53,445 bases of DNA from the NCBI GenBank assembly GCA_002747185.1, contig PDTV01000012.1, forward strand, positions 1 to 53,445, written 5' to 3'. Below are positions 9,552 to 18,618 of the stretch, in pieces (position 1 is the stretch's first letter; each line of letters opens with the position of its first letter). The stretch comes from Candidatus Contendibacter odensensis (GTDB taxonomy: Bacteria > Pseudomonadota > Gammaproteobacteria > Competibacterales > Competibacteraceae). Position numbers and translations under genes: made by a program. The notes under the pieces are model-generated. The model saw only the letters and a list, made by a program, of their open reading frames with translations. It ran no database searches and was not told the origin of the DNA.

Positions 9552-10190
9552 TCAACTTACCTCACCTTTATGCGGATACGCACACAGATCAGCGACTAGA
9601 CAATCCAGACAGCGTGGTTTGCGGGCAGTGCATATATAGCGGCCATGCAAGATTAGCCAGTGATGGGCATCTTGCTTGAAATCGTCTGGTGTGACTGACA
9701 GTAAACCTTTTTCCACATCCAGTACGGTTTTACCCGGCGCTAACCCGGTGCGATTGGCTACCCGAAAAATATGAGTATCCACAGCAATTGTCGGCTGGCC
9801 AAATGCTGTATTGAGAACTACGTTAGCTGTTTTGCGTCCTACGCCAGGTAACGCTTCCAGTGAAGCGCGATCATTGGGTACTGCACCATCATGCCGTTCC
9901 AGCAGCAATACACAGGTTTTTATAATATTAGCCGCTTTGGTATTGTAAAGCCCAATCGTCTTGATATACCTTTTTAATTCGTCCTCACCCAATACCAGAA
10001 ATGCTTGAGGGGTGTTGGCGACTGAAAACAATCCGGTTGTGGCTTCATTCACTTTTTTGTCGGTGGATTGCGCCGATAGCATGACCGCCACAAGCAATTC
10101 AAATGGGCTGGCGTAGTGTAACTCGGTAGTCGGTGCTGGTCGGGCGTTTCGCAGACGTTCAAAAAGTTGCTGAATATTTGCCCGATCCAT
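9552..10190 (-). CDS. nth: Endonuclease III
   Basis: This DNA glycosylase/AP lyase removes oxidised pyrimidines in base excision repair. The 212-residue protein has the helix-hairpin-helix LPGVGRKTANVV, the catalytic lysine at K120 and aspartate at D138 in exactly the E. coli positions, and the [4Fe-4S] cysteine cluster near the C-terminus (CTARKPRCLDCLVADLC). It starts three bases after the stop of the upstream EAL-domain reading frame and abuts the DUF1841 gene, so the three may share a transcript. No defect is visible. Confidence 0.96.
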   Translation of the reverse strand: MDRANIQQLFERLRNARPAPTTELHYASPFELLVAVMLSAQSTDKKVNEATTGLFSVANTPQAFLVLGEDELKRYIKTIGLYNTKAANIIKTCVLLLERHDGAVPNDRASLEALPGVGRKTANVVLNTAFGQPTIAVDTHIFRVANRTGLAPGKTVLDVEKGLLSVTPDDFKQDAHHWLILHGRYICTARKPRCLDCLVADLCAYPHKGEVS

Positions 10191-10193
10191 CCC

Positions 10194-11549
10194 TCAAGTC
10201 CGTAGCAAATATTCGTTGTTTTGCTGCCCTGATACCAGCCAATCGGCAAAATCTGCGGCGGGTAGTGGAGGACTAAACAAATAACCCTGGGCGAGATCGC
10301 AGGATTGTTCCATCAAGATATTGCACTGTTGCTCGGTTTCTACCCCTTCGGCAACTACGGTAAGACCAAGGTTATGGCCAAGTGACACAATCGTGGCGGT
10401 AATCACGCGGTTATCGGAGGCTGTTGCCAGACCCTGGATAAAGCTGTTATCAATTTTTAGTGAGGCCAGCGGCAAGTTTTTAAGGTGTGCCAGATTGGAG
10501 TAACCGGTACCGAAGTCATCGATTGCCAGGGAAATGCCTAATTGTTGCAAATCTTCCAATGTCGATAGGGTGTCAGAGTCTGCTTTTAGCACCGTTGATT
10601 CGGTCAATTCCAGTTCCAGCAGATCGGGTGTCAGGTCGTACTGCGCAAGTAGTGCTGCAAGCGTCTTTGCAAGCCTGGGTGTCTGAAAATGGCGAGTGGC
10701 CATATTGAGCGCTATGGTCAGTGGGGGTAAGCCAGCCTGACGCCATGTTGCTAATTGTTGACATACATCCTCCAGTACCCACTGACCCAGTGTGACAATT
10801 AGATCGTTTTTTTCGGCTACGGGAATAAATAGCTCCGGCGACATCAATCCCATATCCGGATGTTGCCAGCGTACCAAAGCCTCGGCCCCGACAATACATC
10901 GATCGGCAAGGCGGATCTTGGGTTGAAAATAAGTCCGCAATTGTCCATCCTTCACGGCCTTACGAAGCCCTGACATTAATGTAAAGCGTTCCAGCGTGGC
11001 TGTATTCATCGCAGGATCGTAAAAGCAGAAGGCATCGCGTCCTAGCCTTTTGGCCTGGTACATGGCGGCATCAGCATTTTTAAACAGTACATCAAAATTA
11101 GAGCCGTCTCGTGGATAAAGGCTGATACCTACCGAGCCTGTAACAGAAAATTGATGCTCGCCCAAAGTTACCGGTTTTCGCAATACGGCAAGAATATTAC
11201 TTGCGACCTGTGCAGCGCCATCTTGTCCAGCTTCCGGTAAGAGTACGGTGAATTCGTCTCCACTGATGCGTGCCAAGGTATCGCCCTTTCGCAAAATTTT
11301 CCTGATCTGATCGGCAACTTGCACAAGCAAGGCATCACCAACCGGATGCCCTAATGAGTCATTGATTTCCTTGAAATGGTCGAGATCAAAAAACAGCAAT
11401 GCCAGGCTTTCGTTTCGACGCAAGGCCATTGCCAGGGCCAGCTTTGCGCGTTCCTCTAACAAAATCCGGTTTGGCAAATCAGTGAGTGCATCATGGTGAT
11501 GCCAAATGATAAATATGCTGCTCGGCCTGTTTACGGCTAGTGATATCAC
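10194..11549 (-). CDS. GGDEF-EAL domains, 3' part of a frameshifted signalling gene
   Basis: This frame encodes the c-di-GMP turnover part of a larger protein. The GGDEF domain begins at HHDALTDLPNR and has SGDEF in place of GGDEF at the active loop, a variant whose cyclase activity is uncertain. The EAL domain is well kept, with EALVRW, DDFGTGYS, LKIDNSFI and VAEGVE, so phosphodiesterase activity is plausible. The nominal start at 11549 reads through the shifted frame of the upstream PAS region and is probably not a true start. Homology begins at about 11498, directly where the upstream frame stops. Removing the base at 11499 would join both frames into one protein of about 835 residues. The product may be absent, or made by internal initiation. 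Confidence 0.85.
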   Translation of the reverse strand: MISLAVNRPSSIFIIWHHHDALTDLPNRILLEERAKLALAMALRRNESLALLFFDLDHFKEINDSLGHPVGDALLVQVADQIRKILRKGDTLARISGDEFTVLLPEAGQDGAAQVASNILAVLRKPVTLGEHQFSVTGSVGISLYPRDGSNFDVLFKNADAAMYQAKRLGRDAFCFYDPAMNTATLERFTLMSGLRKAVKDGQLRTYFQPKIRLADRCIVGAEALVRWQHPDMGLMSPELFIPVAEKNDLIVTLGQWVLEDVCQQLATWRQAGLPPLTIALNMATRHFQTPRLAKTLAALLAQYDLTPDLLELELTESTVLKADSDTLSTLEDLQQLGISLAIDDFGTGYSNLAHLKNLPLASLKIDNSFIQGLATASDNRVITATIVSLGHNLGLTVVAEGVETEQQCNILMEQSCDLAQGYLFSPPLPAADFADWLVSGQQNNEYLLRT

Positions 11550-12699
11550 GCAGCATCATTAAAGTACCTTGCACGCCTGAATGCGCTGTCAGGTGTATAG
11601 AAAATGCTTCCATGTCCACCCAGTGCCCCTCGACATGGCAGAAGCGAAATTCAACAGGCGCACCTGCTTCACCATACACCCTCGCACAGGTAAGATGTTT
11701 GTGTACTTTTGTTTGGTCGCCGGGATGCAGGTAGGTAGTAATCGTTTTGTCATGCAAAACGTTGGGCTCATAGCCCAGTACGGGCCGACTCCTTGGGCTC
11801 ACGTAGTCAATATGGTTCTGGTCGTTGAGCACCATGATGACATCCCGGGCGTTTTGCACCACTGAACGAAACCATTCCTCACTTTTTCGTAATGCCTCCT
11901 CAGCCCGTTTCCGTTCTGTGATATTGAGCACAATACCGGTAAATACCAAAATATCTTCTTGCAAGGATGGGTTGGACATCCCTCGAAACCACATCATTTC
12001 ACCCGATGGCCGGATAAACCGTCCCTCGAACTCCCAGGGGCTTCGAGTAGCGACTACTTCATGGACAGAAGCCATTAATGGTTCATAATCCCTTTTGTCT
12101 AGCCCTGCCAGAAATCGCTCGAACAGATCATCATGCTTCAGAAAGTCGTTTGTCCAGCCGAACATTTTTTCAATACAACCACTAATGAAATGTATTTTCA
12201 TCTTTCCATTAGGGTGGATATAGAACCGGTATACAATACCGGGAAGATTCATCGTGGTATGTCGTAGCCGTTCCTCGCTTTCTCGCAAGGTGGTTTTAAA
12301 GCACTTTCGTTCTGTGATACAGCGCCATTTGCGTAATACGCGCTGGACAGTATGTGACAGTTCTTGCAGAGTATCGGTGGATTTTATCAGGTAATCTATT
12401 GCGCCTGCTTTCATTACATCGACTTCGGTCCGCTCATCACCCCGACTGGTCATGATTATAACTGGATAAGCGGGTGATTTTGTTTGCTCGATGAGTTCAA
12501 TGCCACTACCATCCGGTAAATACAAATTGGAAATTAATACATTAGGCTGGTTTTTACCCAGCCAATGGCGGGCAGACCTTAGGCTATCTACCACCTCGAT
12601 ATCACAAGACAGTTCTGATGATGACAGGGCATGCTGCGCGAGTTGCACATAGTTTTCCTGATTATCGACCAACAGGATCTTGATAGGGTGGTTTGTCAT
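11491..12699 (-). CDS. Receiver-PAS-PAS, 5' part of a frameshifted signalling gene
   Basis: This 402-residue frame has a response-regulator receiver (about 1-125) and two PAS domains with PAC tails (VFTGIVLNITERKRAEEAL and GTLMMLRDITSRKQAEQ). It then breaks off at IYHLASP where IYHLAHHDALTDLPN would be expected. In the receiver the phosphoacceptor aspartate is asparagine (N58 in LISNLYLPDG), and only one aspartate of the acidic pair survives (LLVDNQE), although the switch T and K remain. It is therefore probably a phosphorylation-independent pseudo-receiver. Together with the GGDEF-EAL frame downstream it would form one PAS-sensing c-di-GMP protein. Without that part this fragment has no output domain. 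Confidence 0.85.
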   Translation of the reverse strand: MTNHPIKILLVDNQENYVQLAQHALSSSELSCDIEVVDSLRSARHWLGKNQPNVLISNLYLPDGSGIELIEQTKSPAYPVIIMTSRGDERTEVDVMKAGAIDYLIKSTDTLQELSHTVQRVLRKWRCITERKCFKTTLRESEERLRHTTMNLPGIVYRFYIHPNGKMKIHFISGCIEKMFGWTNDFLKHDDLFERFLAGLDKRDYEPLMASVHEVVATRSPWEFEGRFIRPSGEMMWFRGMSNPSLQEDILVFTGIVLNITERKRAEEALRKSEEWFRSVVQNARDVIMVLNDQNHIDYVSPRSRPVLGYEPNVLHDKTITTYLHPGDQTKVHKHLTCARVYGEAGAPVEFRFCHVEGHWVDMEAFSIHLTAHSGVQGTLMMLRDITSRKQAEQHIYHLASP

Positions 12700-13427
12700 C
12701 CTTGCGCTTCCATTTTATTCATGGCGCTGCTGGTGGTCTACATCCACCTCGAACAGGTCTGAAAGCAATCGCCGCCGATAGTCTTGGTGTATTAGCTACA
12801 CCGCCTGCGCCCGTTGTCGCATGCGACCTTCAGCCCCGCTTTCCGCGCCGACCGTACCGTTACACGCCGCGTCGCTTAATGGCTGAATGTACTTTACCTT
12901 CACTCACCTCTCGACAACGCTTTAATCGTATAATATTACCTGATTTCTTTTGACAAGTTACTTAGTTAGCTAAATTATAAAGCATTTCATCTTAAAATAT
13001 AGCGAGTTGCATTGGTATCGTACGGATAGCGCGTAAGGCTGGATAGGGTAGTTACTAGCACCATGACTACGTATTGTATACTTGACTATTAAAGATACTC
13101 ACAGCCTGCTACATTATAAAGATGTTGTTTAAAACCAAAAAGTCGATGAAAGTACCCGATTCATTGCTGAATCCAAATGATAATTATAACAGGCTCGCTC
13201 AAAGCATCGGCAAAGTTATCGCAGTTAAACGCTTTAATATAGTACTCACAGATTTGATGGCTTTATCAGTAACTCAATACCTGCAATACAACTTTAAGTA
13301 AATAGTGAAGCTAATGTATTTAACATAAGCAGAAATGAGTAAACATATGGCTGATTAATTGTATTTTTAAAAGTGCTGGAAGTAATCCTCATCTATAATT
13401 TCATGCGACCTGCCTGGGAGAAACATC
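12700..13427. other. Long intergenic region upstream of acuI
   Basis: The left part (about 12720-12930) is GC-rich and the right part (12955-13427) clearly AT-rich, so the two may differ in origin. The left part contains a 6-bp hairpin (12786-12791 with 12797-12802) and the palindrome TCGCATGCGA, and should include the promoter of the minus-strand signalling gene. A 59-codon frame (13122-13301, plus) has no good ribosome-binding site and no recognisable family. TATAAT at 13394-13399 may be the acuI -10 element, but no good -35 is visible. Confidence 0.45.
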
Positions 13428-14414
13428 ATGTTTAAAGGTGTTTTAATCGATAAAAGCGATACTGGTTATCAAGTAAAACTGCAAAACATTGATGAAGCAC
13501 AATTACCTGAAGGCGATGTTATTGTGCGTGTTGATTACTCAACCATTAACTACAAAGATGGCCTGGCAATCACTGGCAAAAGCCCGGTTGTTCGCAAGTT
13601 TCCAATGATCCCTGGAATTGATCTTGCAGGTTCAGTTGAATTCAGTGAGCACGCATCATGGCAAGTGGGTAACCGTGTCATTTTGAACGGCTGGGGTGCT
13701 GGCGAGACCCACTGGGGCGGATTAGCCCAAAAAGCAAAGCTGAAAGGCGATTGGCTGGTATTGTTACCCAAAGCATTTAACGAGAAGCAGGCGATGATGG
13801 TTGGTACTGCCGGCTATACTGCGATGCTTTGTATATTGGCACTGGAAAGACATGGCATTCAACCGGGTGATGGAGAGATTTTGGTCACGGGTGCAGTAGG
13901 TGGTGTGGGCAGTATTGCCATTGCACTACTGAGCAAGCTGGGCTACACAGTGATAGCATCTTCCGGTCGCCCTGAGGAATCGGATTATCTAAAATCACTG
14001 GGAGCTACTGAAGTTATTGAGCGGGAGCAGCTTTCTTCGCCAGGCAAGCCATTAGCGAGAGAGCGTTGGGCAGGTGCTGTGGATTCTGTGGGTAGCCATA
14101 CCCTTGCCAATATCTGTGCCAGTACCCGGTATGGTGGTGCGGTTGCCGCGTGTGGTCTGGCTCAGGGTATGGATTTTCCTTCCAGTGTAGCGCCCTTTAT
14201 CTTACGGGGTGTTACCCTTTATGGTATTGACAGTGTTATGGCGCCACACAATATCCGTGAGAAAGCCTGGGCGCGACTTGCCAGTGATCTTGAGCCTGCG
14301 AAGTTAAGTTTAATTGGCGCGAAGGAAATAAGTCTTTCAGAGGCTATTCAGGCAGGTCAGGATATTATTGCAGGTACAATTCGGGGTCGGGTTGTGGTTG
14401 ATGTCAATCGCTGA
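13428..14414 (+). CDS. acuI: Acrylyl-CoA reductase / YhdH-family oxidoreductase
   Basis: This is a medium-chain dehydrogenase/reductase of the zinc-free YhdH/AcuI branch, which reduces acrylyl-CoA to propionyl-CoA with NADPH and so removes a toxic electrophile. The 328 residues match the family length. Visible are the N-terminal STINYKDGLAITG, the substrate-domain stretch PMIPGIDLAG, the Rossmann motif VTGAVGGVGSIA, and the NADPH-side loop SSGRPEE. GGGAGA precedes the ATG. The gene stands alone and converges with oxyR. The exact enoyl substrate is taken from the family and was not shown here. Confidence 0.9.
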   Translation: MFKGVLIDKSDTGYQVKLQNIDEAQLPEGDVIVRVDYSTINYKDGLAITGKSPVVRKFPMIPGIDLAGSVEFSEHASWQVGNRVILNGWGAGETHWGGLAQKAKLKGDWLVLLPKAFNEKQAMMVGTAGYTAMLCILALERHGIQPGDGEILVTGAVGGVGSIAIALLSKLGYTVIASSGRPEESDYLKSLGATEVIEREQLSSPGKPLARERWAGAVDSVGSHTLANICASTRYGGAVAACGLAQGMDFPSSVAPFILRGVTLYGIDSVMAPHNIREKAWARLASDLEPAKLSLIGAKEISLSEAIQAGQDIIAGTIRGRVVVDVNR

Positions 14415-14514
14415 TCCACTGTGATCCACTGTTCTGCCGGATTTTCGGCGTGCCCGGTTCTCCAGCAGACTCAATTGGCATGTGATATAACGTTATAACG
14501 TCGCCATAGCCTGC

Positions 14515-14567
14515 GCCGTGCCCGCCCGAGAGCCTTGATCAAACCAAAAATACTTGATGGGCACGGC
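14515..14567. terminator. Long inverted repeat between acuI and oxyR
   Basis: GCCGTGCCC (14515-14523) pairs perfectly with GGGCACGGC (14559-14567) across a 35-base loop, with flanking partial pairing. It sits between two convergent genes, where a shared terminator would be expected, but there is no T-run on either side. It may be a structural barrier or a remnant repeat. Just upstream at 14412-14431 a 10-base unit (GATCCACTGT) is repeated in tandem. Confidence 0.35.
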
Positions 14568-14626
14568 GGCAGGTTGATGGGATTGTTGGTGCTTTCTACA
14601 ATCTGCCGCGCCAAGCCCTGCGGCTA

Positions 14627-15562
14627 CTAGGATCCTGAAAGAAACTGTACAGATTCGCCCAGCGGGCAAGCGCGAATAGCTTCTGCCAGTAGTTGAATAG
14701 TACCTTGGCGGGGAAAGCTTTTACGCCAGACCAATGCGACGACCCGTGTTGGTGCAGGTTCCACAAACGGTCGGATGCTGAGCAGATCGGTAGGATAGGC
14801 GTAACCACTGACCGAGGTGTAGGGCAACACTGTAATGCCGGTGCCTGTTGCCACCATCAGGCGAATCGTTTCCAGTGAACTGCCTTCCAATGTTCTTTGC
14901 ATATTATCTAAAGTAACACTCAGTCGCCTGCATTCAGGACAAAATTGTAATACCTGGTCACGGAAGCAGTGACCTGCCCCTAACAGTAATAAATCCTGTT
15001 GTGCCAGAGTCGGTGCGTCTATGGTTGTCATTTGCTCCAAAGGGTGACCGACCGGTGTAAGTACCACAAAAGGTTCTTCATATACCGGTAGTGTTAGCAT
15101 TCCGGACTCTTCAAAGGGCAGTGACAGAATTAATACGTCCAGCTCACCCGCCCGTAACTGCTCGCTGAGTGTAGCCGTGTAGTTTTCTACGATCTGTAAC
15201 GGCATCTGAGGCGCACGACGGTGTAATCGCGGGATCAGATGCGGCAGTAAATAGGGTCCAATGGTATAAATCACGCCCAATCGCAGCATGCCGACCAGAT
15301 CATGTTTCTTTTGAGCAGCAATTTGTTGAAGTGCAGCCGTTTCTTCAAGGACTCGTTGCGCTTGTTCGATAATACGCTGACCCATTGGTGTCACAGAGAC
15401 CTCTCCTGGCGCACGCTCAAACAGGATTATTTTCAATTCCTCTTCTAGCTTGCGTACCGCCACACTTAAGGTCGGCTGGCTGATATAGCACGCTTCAGCA
15501 GCGCGACCGAAATGACGTTCACGGGCAACGGCAACGATGTAACGCAGTTCATTTAATGTCAT
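14627..15562 (-). CDS. oxyR: Hydrogen peroxide-inducible regulator OxyR
   Basis: This LysR-type transcription factor senses peroxide through a reversible disulfide and activates antioxidant genes. The N-terminal helix-turn-helix spans about residues 1-60 (LNELRYIVAVARERHFGRAA). The redox cysteines C199 and C208 in GHCFRDQVLQFC fall at the same numbers as in E. coli when translation starts at the ATG at 15562. An upstream ATG at 15610 would add 16 non-family residues, so I prefer 15562, although its ribosome-binding site is weak. The gene diverges from icd with about 220 bases between. An extra cysteine at 211 follows the pair. Confidence 0.93.
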   Translation of the reverse strand: MTLNELRYIVAVARERHFGRAAEACYISQPTLSVAVRKLEEELKIILFERAPGEVSVTPMGQRIIEQAQRVLEETAALQQIAAQKKHDLVGMLRLGVIYTIGPYLLPHLIPRLHRRAPQMPLQIVENYTATLSEQLRAGELDVLILSLPFEESGMLTLPVYEEPFVVLTPVGHPLEQMTTIDAPTLAQQDLLLLGAGHCFRDQVLQFCPECRRLSVTLDNMQRTLEGSSLETIRLMVATGTGITVLPYTSVSGYAYPTDLLSIRPFVEPAPTRVVALVWRKSFPRQGTIQLLAEAIRACPLGESVQFLSGS

Positions 15563-15781
15563 GACTATACCGTAGGTACGCTTTGAGAAATTATCCGCTA
15601 CCATAAGCAACTGTTACGTCGCTACACATGGACAGAAAAATCGTTTACATGTAGCTTATTACGCACTATTTATCTGTTAAAAGTCATGCTTTGTATGTAG
15701 CGTTATGCGTTCCAGCATTCCAGCATCCAGGCACCCAGGCAATCCCGAAGAACCATATATAGTAGAGAATTAGGAGGGTTC

Positions 15782-17545
15782 ATGGCTTATCAGCATATCC
15801 GTATTCCCGAAGCTGGAGAGAAAATTACTGTTCAGGATGGAAAATTGTGTGTTCCCGATCAGCCGATCATCGGTTTTGTGGAAGGCGATGGTATCGGTCC
15901 TGATATCACCAATGCTTCACTACGGGTTTGGGATGCCGCGGTGCAGGAAGCCTATGGTGGTGAACGTAAAATTCACTGGTGTGAAATTTACTTGGGTGAA
16001 AAGGCCGCCGAACTATATGATGGTAGTTATTTTCCCGCAGAAACGCTAGAAGCGATCAAGGACCTGGTCGTTGCAATCAAAGGCCCCTTAACCACACCGG
16101 TAGGTGGCGGTTTCCGCTCACTGAATGTGGCGCTACGCCAGGACCTGGATCTTTATGCTTGTGTTCGTCCCGTGCGTTACTACCCGGGTGTGCCCTCGCC
16201 TATGCGTACCCCGGAAAAAGTAGATGTCGTGATTTTCCGTGAGAATACCGAGGATGTCTACGCCGGTATTGAGTATCAGTCGGGCTCTCCTGAAAATGTC
16301 AAGCTGGCCAGATTCATGCGTGAGGAGATGGGGGCTGATTTCTTTGATGATGCCGGTCTTGGTGTTAAGCCTATTTCACCTTTTGCTTCCAAGCGATTGG
16401 TACGTAAGGCTATTCAATACGCTATTGATCATAATCGCGATAGCGTAACCTTGGTTCACAAAGGTAATATCATGAAGTTTACCGAAGGCGCCTTTAGAAA
16501 CTGGGGTTATGAGCTGGCTCGGGATGAGTTTCCTGATCAGACCATTACTGAAAATGAACTGTACAGTATTTATGGAGGTAAACAGCCTCCTGGTAAAGTG
16601 GTCATCAAGGATCGCATTGCCGATATCATTTTCCAGTTGTTGCAGCTACGGCCAGAAGAGTTTTCGGTGTTGGCAACCATGAATCTGAATGGTGACTACC
16701 TTTCTGATGCCGTCGCAGCAGAAGTCGGCGGTATCGGTATTGCTCCGGGTGCTAACATGGCAGACCATATTGCGGTGTTTGAAGCTACCCACGGTACTGC
16801 ACCCAAATATGCCAATCTTGATAAGGTCAATCCGGGTTCATTGCTGCTGTCCGGCGTAATGATGTTGCAGTACATGGGCTGGACTGAAGCGGCTGAATTG
16901 ATTGAAATTGCGCTGGCCAGAGTGATTGCCGATAAAAACGTAACGTACGATTTTGCGCGCCAGATGGAGGGTGCTACCGAAGTCGCCACCAGCCAATTCG
17001 GTGATCATTTGATTGCCAAGATTAAGGAGCACGGCCCGGTTTTGCGTGAGGAAGCCAAGCAGCGCCGTGAAGAGCAGGAAGCCAAACGTCGTGCTCTGGA
17101 AGCACAGCGTATGGCTGATCCGCTTCAGTCCATGATTGCTTCAGGCAGGATGCCAACTACGGTCGGTGGCATTATGTCGACCGTGACGGTGGTTAAAAAC
17201 CAGGATCTGGTTAATGCGATCATGCATAAAATGATTGAGCAGAACATAAATGCTGTTATGGTCGAGCCTGATGCCAGTGGTCAGTGGGGTATTATGACTG
17301 ACCGTGATGTATTGAAAAAGATTATCAGTGTTAATCGCTCGCCGGCGCGAACGCAGGTTGGTGAAATCGCTACCCGTCCGTTGGTCACGGTTCATCGTGA
17401 GATGTCGCTGTCGGAAGCGTCACAAAAGATGACAGATGCCAACGTGCGCCGTGTGATTGTCGAAATGGACGGCAATCCGGTGGGTATGGTGACAGACAAT
17501 GACCTGTTCCGTACCGTAGAGGTTTTTGGTTGGGGGGATGTTTGA
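15782..17545 (+). CDS. icd: NADP-isocitrate dehydrogenase fused to a CBS pair
   Basis: Residues 1 to about 417 are a complete E. coli-type isocitrate dehydrogenase, which oxidises isocitrate to 2-oxoglutarate. The substrate serine loop RSLNVALRQ is present, and NADP specificity is indicated by HGTAPKY (Lys-Tyr) and VTYDFARQM (Tyr, Arg). A charged helical linker follows (about 418-455, rich in E, R, K and A), then two CBS motifs (about 456-587) ending in [16 protein letters not shown] pairs commonly bind adenine nucleotides, so ATP/AMP or S-adenosyl ligands may regulate the enzyme; this is inference. The usual enzyme has about 416 residues, so this is a real C-terminal fusion in one uninterrupted frame. 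A strong AGGAGG site precedes the ATG. Confidence 0.95.
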   Translation: MAYQHIRIPEAGEKITVQDGKLCVPDQPIIGFVEGDGIGPDITNASLRVWDAAVQEAYGGERKIHWCEIYLGEKAAELYDGSYFPAETLEAIKDLVVAIKGPLTTPVGGGFRSLNVALRQDLDLYACVRPVRYYPGVPSPMRTPEKVDVVIFRENTEDVYAGIEYQSGSPENVKLARFMREEMGADFFDDAGLGVKPISPFASKRLVRKAIQYAIDHNRDSVTLVHKGNIMKFTEGAFRNWGYELARDEFPDQTITENELYSIYGGKQPPGKVVIKDRIADIIFQLLQLRPEEFSVLATMNLNGDYLSDAVAAEVGGIGIAPGANMADHIAVFEATHGTAPKYANLDKVNPGSLLLSGVMMLQYMGWTEAAELIEIALARVIADKNVTYDFARQMEGATEVATSQFGDHLIAKIKEHGPVLREEAKQRREEQEAKRRALEAQRMADPLQSMIASGRMPTTVGGIMSTVTVVKNQDLVNAIMHKMIEQNINAVMVEPDASGQWGIMTDRDVLKKIISVNRSPARTQVGEIATRPLVTVHREMSLSEASQKMTDANVRRVIVEMDGNPVGMVTDNDLFRTVEVFGWGDV

Positions 17546-17670
17546 TTTTAATTGCTGATAAGGCATCGTTAATATCAGTCGCGGCGTTCGCACAATGATC
17601 AAGGTCAGCGAGGCGCCGCTGTATGGTGATGTTGGCGATGACTCAATCGCGTAACCGAATGTGTATTCGA

Positions 17671-17718
17671 CGATATAGCGGAACCAATTAATCAAATTTA
17701 ATTGATTCCGCTATATCG
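17671..17718. repeat. Dispersed palindrome, well-preserved copy
   Basis: Two 21-base arms (17671-17691 and 17698-17718) match at 20 of 21 positions around a short A-rich loop. The left arm also matches 3627-3646. It lies between the convergent icd and fur genes, so it could also help end both transcripts, although it has no T-run. Two related copies in one window suggest a small repeat family. Confidence 0.75.
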
Positions 17719-17750
17719 CAACGTTGAATAACAAGTTAAGAACTAGTGCA

Positions 17751-18191
17751 TCAAGCGTCATGTTCTGGTGAAAGGTCATATACACAATCAGGTCGCTTGC
17801 AATGACCGTAAAGGATGAGGCTGTGCTTGGTTAATTCAAAACCAAGTTTTTGCGCAATCGCATATTGTCGCTGTTCGATCTCATCATCATAAAATTCTTC
17901 AATGCGGCCACATTTCAAACATAGAATGTGGTCATGGTGTTTTCCCTGATTGAGTTCAAAGACGGATTGGCCGCTCTCAAAATGGTGTCGCTTGACCAGA
18001 CCGACAGATTCAAACTGGGTTAAAACCCGATATACCGTGGCTAAGCCCACTTCCTCACCGGCGTCAAGCAGTGCGCGATAAATTTCCTCGGCAGTCAAAT
18101 GGCTGCAGTCCTTGCTTTGCAGCATATCGAGAATTTTAATTCGTGGTAGTGTGACTTTTAGGCCGACTTGTTTCAGTTCTCTCGATCCCAC
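17751..18191 (-). CDS. fur: Ferric uptake regulator Fur
   Basis: This iron-responsive repressor has the Fur core: LKVTLPRIKILDML, EEVGLATVYRVLTQF for DNA recognition, the metal-site stretch HHDHILCLKCG, and a C-terminal CKRPDC that with the first CxxC could bind structural zinc. I set the start at GTG 18191, preceded by GGAG and giving 146 residues, close to E. coli Fur (148). An upstream TTG at 18239 would add 16 residues with no family match. The gene diverges from bamE, the same pairing seen in many beta- and gammaproteobacteria. Confidence 0.93.
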   Translation of the reverse strand: MGSRELKQVGLKVTLPRIKILDMLQSKDCSHLTAEEIYRALLDAGEEVGLATVYRVLTQFESVGLVKRHHFESGQSVFELNQGKHHDHILCLKCGRIEEFYDDEIEQRQYAIAQKLGFELTKHSLILYGHCKRPDCVYDLSPEHDA

Positions 18192-18288
18192 GCGCAAAGT
18201 ACTCCGTGAGTGTGTGTAGGCTTGCCCATAGGTTGCCAATGTACGCTATGATGCTATCTGGTTTCTAGCAACCCGGATTTTGCTTTCT

Positions 18289-18618
18289 ATGTTTCGTACG
18301 TTCTTCTTACACGTTACCGGCTTTCTCTTGTTGATACTGGCAACCGGTTGCCAGCCACTGCTACCTAGCTTTTATTATGTTCCAATTCGTCAAGGCAATG
18401 ATATCGATCAAGCACGGATTGCACAGCTGCACGCTGGTATGACCAGGCAGCAAGTTCAGCGTATTTTAGGTGCGCCATTGGTTACCGATCCGTTTCACCA
18501 GAACCGCTGGGACTATTACTACCACTATAAAAAAGATGGAAATATTAGGGATCAGCACCGCATTACCTTGTTTTTTAGTGGTGACATACTTGATCATATT
18601 GATGAGAACCTGGACTAA
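18289..18618 (+). CDS. bamE: Outer membrane assembly lipoprotein BamE
   Basis: This small lipoprotein belongs to the BAM complex that inserts beta-barrel proteins into the outer membrane. The N-terminus has a lipoprotein signal with lipobox LATGC. The mature part carries the family motifs LHAGMTRQQVQRILGAP and RWDYYYHYK. The ATG at 18289 was chosen over an upstream TTG at 18280. At 109 residues it is the usual size. It diverges from fur, and its stop overlaps the end of the convergent rnfH gene by four bases. Confidence 0.93.
   Translation: MFRTFFLHVTGFLLLILATGCQPLLPSFYYVPIRQGNDIDQARIAQLHAGMTRQQVQRILGAPLVTDPFHQNRWDYYYHYKKDGNIRDQHRITLFFSGDILDHIDENLD

Noticed and set aside
12693..12953. Plus-strand 86-residue open frame upstream of acuI
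   Set aside because: It starts inside the opposite signalling gene, has no ribosome-binding site and resembles no family; it follows from the high GC of the stretch.
13122..13301. 59-codon plus-strand open frame as a real gene
   Set aside because: No good ribosome-binding site and no recognised motif, so it is not listed as a gene; kept only as a low-interest observation.
14411..14431. Tandem GATCCACTGT repeat as an operator array
   Set aside because: Only two units, just after the acuI stop, with no promoter nearby.
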